Below are positions 61,155-64,000 of a stretch of DNA of 64,000 bases, one piece after another. Numbering within the stretch: position 1 is the stretch's first letter; each line of letters starts with the position of its first letter. Made by a program: the position numbers and the translations under genes. The notes beneath the pieces were generated by a model that saw only the letters and a list, made by a program, of their open reading frames with translations, did not search any database and was not told the DNA's origin. Source of the stretch: Hydrogenophaga aromaticivorans (lineage in GTDB: Bacteria; Pseudomonadota; Gammaproteobacteria; Burkholderiales; Burkholderiaceae_C); assembly GCF_013387465.1 (NCBI RefSeq), contig NZ_VYGV01000004.1, forward strand, positions 41,822-105,821. Reading direction: 5' to 3'.

Positions 61155-62111
61155 ATGGAGTTTTTCCGCATCCAGAAGGACATCCCGTTCATGAAGCACG
61201 CCATCGTGCTGAACGCGATTTCCGCCATCACCTTTGTCGCTGCGGTGGTGTTTCTCGTCCTCCGCGGGCTCAACCTGTCGGTGGAATTCACCGGCGGCAC
61301 GGTCATGGAAGTGGCCTACGAGCAGCCGGCGGACCTGGCCGCCGTGCGCCATGTGGTCGAGTCCCTGGGCTACGCCGATGTGCCGGTGCAGAACTTTGGC
61401 TCTTCGCGCGATGTGCTGCTGCGACTGCCGGTGCAGGCGGGCAAGAGCTCGGGGCAACAGAGCGAGGCCGCATTGGCCGCGCTCAAGGCGCAGAACCCCA
61501 CGGTGGAGCTGCGCCGCTCCGAGTTTGTCGGTCCGCAGGTGGGTCAGGAGCTGGTGGAAGACGGGCTCAAGGCGCTCGGTCTGGTGATCGTCGGCATCAT
61601 GATCTACTTGGCGGTGCGCTTCGAGTGGAAGTACGCCGTCTCGGCCATCATCGCCAACCTGCACGACGTGGTCATCATCCTGGGCTTCTTTGCGTTCTTC
61701 CAGTGGGAGTTTTCGCTCGCGGTGCTGGCGGCGGTGCTGGCGGTGCTGGGCTATTCGGTCAACGAATCTGTGGTGATTTTTGATCGCATCCGTGAGAGTT
61801 TCCGTCGCCACCGCAAAAAGACGACACCGCAGATCATCGACCACGCAATCACCTCCACCATCAGCCGTACGATCATCACCCACGGTTCGACCCAGATCAT
61901 GGTGCTGTCGATGCTGTTGTTTGGTGGTCCGACGCTGTATTACTTTGCGCTGGCCCTGACCATCGGCATCCTGTTTGGCATCTATTCTTCGGTGTTTGTG
62001 GCCGCGGCCATTGCCATGTGGCTGGGCATCAAGCGCGAGGACCTGATCAAGTCGGGCAGCAAACCGGCGGAAGCCGATCCCAACGACCCCAACGGGGGGG
62101 CCGTGGTTTAA
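61155..62111 (+). CDS. secF: Protein translocase subunit SecF
   Basis: This 318-residue partner of SecD has an N-terminal helix, the signature LNLSVEFTGGTVMEVAYEQP, and the C-terminal helices with VGPQVGQELVEDGLKALGLV and LGYSVNESVVIFDRIRESFR. It starts 25 bases after secD. The C-terminal SGSKPAEADPNDPNGGAVV is a polar tail. Confidence 0.98.
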   Translation: MEFFRIQKDIPFMKHAIVLNAISAITFVAAVVFLVLRGLNLSVEFTGGTVMEVAYEQPADLAAVRHVVESLGYADVPVQNFGSSRDVLLRLPVQAGKSSGQQSEAALAALKAQNPTVELRRSEFVGPQVGQELVEDGLKALGLVIVGIMIYLAVRFEWKYAVSAIIANLHDVVIILGFFAFFQWEFSLAVLAAVLAVLGYSVNESVVIFDRIRESFRRHRKKTTPQIIDHAITSTISRTIITHGSTQIMVLSMLLFGGPTLYYFALALTIGILFGIYSSVFVAAAIAMWLGIKREDLIKSGSKPAEADPNDPNGGAVV

Positions 62112-62185
62112 GCGTCAAACACCCCGGACCCAGCCCGCCTGTTCGTCAATAGTGTTGAGTCCTTTCGTGTCATACTGAAACCATC

Positions 62186-64000
62186 GTGTCCTCTCCTGAT
62201 CAGCACGTCTCCTCTCTGGCCAAACAGGCGCGTGAACTCTTCGTGGTTCATGTGGGACGTGCGCTTCCCGACCTGGTCAAAAGCTGTGAGACGCGGCTGA
62301 CCTCCATCCTCGATCAGGCCGGGCCGGCACGCGACATGCAGGAACGCCGCGATGCCTGGATGGCGTTCCAGAAAAATCAGACCGCCTGGCTGAACCAGTC
62401 CCGCAAGGTGCTGCAGCGCACCCTGCTGCCGCGTTTCACGGCTTCTGGCAGCTCGGTCAACAGCGCGCCCGGGCGGTTGGAGCTGATGGCAGAAGGTGCC
62501 ATGGACGACCAGATCCTTGCTTCGCGACTGGCGATGCGCGTGCTGGACCAGGCCTCCACCGAACTCAACGAACTGCGCCTGCGCATCCAGCACCTTGAAA
62601 AGCGCCAGGAGCTGCCGCGTGGCGACGTGCTGCTGCCCGACGTGGTGACGCGCATCCTGGTGGACCAGTGGCTCGATGTGCAGATGAGCCGCGAAGGCTG
62701 GTTGCTGGTGCAGGACGCCCTGGCACCCATGCTCGCCAAGAGAATGCACGAGGCCTACAAGGCGGCCAACGAATTTCTGGTCTCCAGCGGAGTGATGAAA
62801 GAGATCGACCTGCAGGCGCTGGTCAAGCGTGCGCCGGGCAGTCGCTCGGCTGCGCCGGCCGCCGGCGATGTGGCCGCCGCGGGCGCTGTTGCGGAAGGCC
62901 GTGGTGGCTTCGAGGGCAAACGGGTGGCCGGGCAGGTCAGCGATGAACGTGGCGGGTCTGCCAGGCAAAACGGTACTGATTCAGGTGGGCAGGCTGGCAT
63001 GGGTTCGCAGCGGGGCGGCATGACCTCCTCGGCCATGGGTGTGCACGATGAAACCCGCATGATGACCAGTGCTTCGCCCCTGGCCAGGGCGCGCATGCGG
63101 GCTCAGGGCGTGGTTGGGCGGCTCAAGCGCATGCTGATCGACCGTGTGGGCGGTGATTTTGAGGCGACGCAGTTGTTGCCGCCTTCGCCCCAGCTGGTGC
63201 AGGCGATGCAGCGCATCGCCCCTGTGGTCAGCGTCGACGCCGGCTTGCCGCAGACGGGCAGCACAGGCTCGGGCGTGGTGTATGCGGACGCCTCACACAT
63301 TGAGCGCGCGGCCACGGCCCTGCGCCAGCGCACCGTTGAACTCAAGCAGGCCGCCGAGACGCCCGCCGAAAAGGCCACCATCGAGGTGGTGGCGCTGATG
63401 TTCCAGAGCATCCTGGCCGAGGAGCGCATCCCGGCCACCGTGCGGGTCTGGTTTGCCCGGTTGCAGATCCCGGTGCTGCGGGTGGCGCTGGCCGAGCCCG
63501 AGTTTTTCAGTGCCCTGCAGCACCCGGCGCGTCGCCTGATCGACCGCATGGGTTCCTGTGTCATGGGCTTCGAATCCAATGTCACCTCGACCGCGCTGGA
63601 GATGGAAATCAAACGCGTGGTGCAAGTGATCGAACAGTACCCGGAAACCGGACGCCGGGTGTTCCAGCTGGTGTTCGACGAATTTCAGAAGTTTCTCTCG
63701 ACCTACCTCAGCGGGCAGGGCAATGCCAGTCGGTTTGTCACGGTCGCCCAGCAGGTGGAGCAGAAGGAAACGCTGTCCGTGCAATACACCATCGAGCTGC
63801 GGAAGTTGCTCGACGACGTGCCGGTGCGCGACGAAGTGCGCGAATTTCTGTTCAAAGTCTGGGTCGAGGTGCTGGCGGTGGCCAGTGTCAAGTTTGGTCT
63901 CAAGCACGAGGAAACGGCGTCGCTCAAGCGGGTGGCGTCCGATCTGTTGTGGGCGGCGAGCGCCAAACCCAACCGCAATGACCGCGCCCGGGTGATCCAG
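62186..64000 (+). CDS. DUF1631-family protein, 3' end beyond the window
   Basis: At least 605 residues, open at the right edge. The likely start is GTG at 62186 (MSSPDQHVSSLAKQARELFV), without a clear ribosome site. The sequence is helix-rich and soluble, with LRIQHLEKRQELPRGDVLLP, then a Gly/Ser-rich variable linker at ~225-300. The conserved DUF1631 core resumes at LMIDRVGGDF-type sequence and includes IERAATALRQRTVELKQAAE and FARLQIPVLRVALAEPEFFS. Function is unknown; related proteins occur in Beta- and Gammaproteobacteria, where links to c-di-GMP or motility have been proposed. It lies downstream of secF, probably with its own promoter. Confidence 0.85.
   Translation, partial: MSSPDQHVSSLAKQARELFVVHVGRALPDLVKSCETRLTSILDQAGPARDMQERRDAWMAFQKNQTAWLNQSRKVLQRTLLPRFTASGSSVNSAPGRLELMAEGAMDDQILASRLAMRVLDQASTELNELRLRIQHLEKRQELPRGDVLLPDVVTRILVDQWLDVQMSREGWLLVQDALAPMLAKRMHEAYKAANEFLVSSGVMKEIDLQALVKRAPGSRSAAPAAGDVAAAGAVAEGRGGFEGKRVAGQVSDERGGSARQNGTDSGGQAGMGSQRGGMTSSAMGVHDETRMMTSASPLARARMRAQGVVGRLKRMLIDRVGGDFEATQLLPPSPQLVQAMQRIAPVVSVDAGLPQTGSTGSGVVYADASHIERAATALRQRTVELKQAAETPAEKATIEVVALMFQSILAEERIPATVRVWFARLQIPVLRVALAEPEFFSALQHPARRLIDRMGSCVMGFESNVTSTALEMEIKRVVQVIEQYPETGRRVFQLVFDEFQKFLSTYLSGQGNASRFVTVAQQVEQKETLSVQYTIELRKLLDDVPVRDEVREFLFKVWVEVLAVASVKFGLKHEETASLKRVASDLLWAASAKPNRNDRARVIQ

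Overview
The window looks like a chromosomal piece of a Gram-negative betaproteobacterium, most likely Burkholderiales/Comamonadaceae. The reasons are the high-GC coding background, the yajC-secD-secF-DUF1631 order, a fused indolepyruvate:ferredoxin oxidoreductase, and an intergenic palindromic element of a type I associate with that family. The genus cannot be fixed from sequence alone. The first ~120 bases look like a poor-quality contig end.

Region 1 (about 1-19162, all minus strand) is an exopolysaccharide locus of colanic-acid type. The order of transcription is WbaP-like initiating phosphotransferase, manC, fcl, gmd, WcaF-like acetyltransferase, pyruvyl transferase, two glycosyltransferases, Wzx-like flippase, nitroreductase-like protein, secreted beta-helix protein, Wzy-like polymerase, acyltransferase, WcaI-like glycosyltransferase, a VanZ/GDP-mannose hydrolase fusion, and a broken membrane protein. 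manC, fcl and gmd make GDP-mannose and GDP-fucose. The middle (about 2460-13930) is visibly AT-richer than both flanks, as expected for an exchangeable specificity cassette.

Region 2 (19492-23302) holds a two-gene unit with a histidine-kinase-like protein that lacks the phospho-acceptor histidine, and two orphan genes, one of which looks like an integrase remnant. Region 3 (23303-35348, plus strand) is a self-contained export locus: ECF sigma factor, small overlapping protein, type I secretion ABC/MFP/TolC trio, two acidic low-complexity repeat proteins each followed by a strong terminator, a predicted alpha/alpha-toroid protein, and an OmpA-type lipoprotein. It is the best candidate for an undescribed system.

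Region 4 (35394-40896, minus strand) is a chaperone-dependent surface-appendage operon: pilin-like subunit, attenuator-like hairpin, two secreted subunits, periplasmic chaperone, large outer-membrane protein with a C-terminal SdrD-B-like domain, and a second pilin-like subunit. A 165-bp near-palindrome sits at the start of the outer-membrane protein gene. Region 5 (41094-47705) has an Lrp/AsnC regulator, two glycosyltransferases and the 1196-residue indolepyruvate oxidoreductase.

Region 6 (47773-58601) contains an OmpR-type two-component pair, a ~2050-residue secreted animal-type haem peroxidase with RTX repeats, and a NarX/NarL-like pair encoded convergently with overlapping 3' ends. Both response-regulator genes carry the same spaced TTAAG direct repeat upstream, which suggests a regulatory link. 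Region 7 (58794-64000) is the Sec accessory operon yajC-secD-secF followed by a DUF1631 gene that runs off the right edge. No rRNA, tRNA, CRISPR array or intact insertion sequence was recognised.
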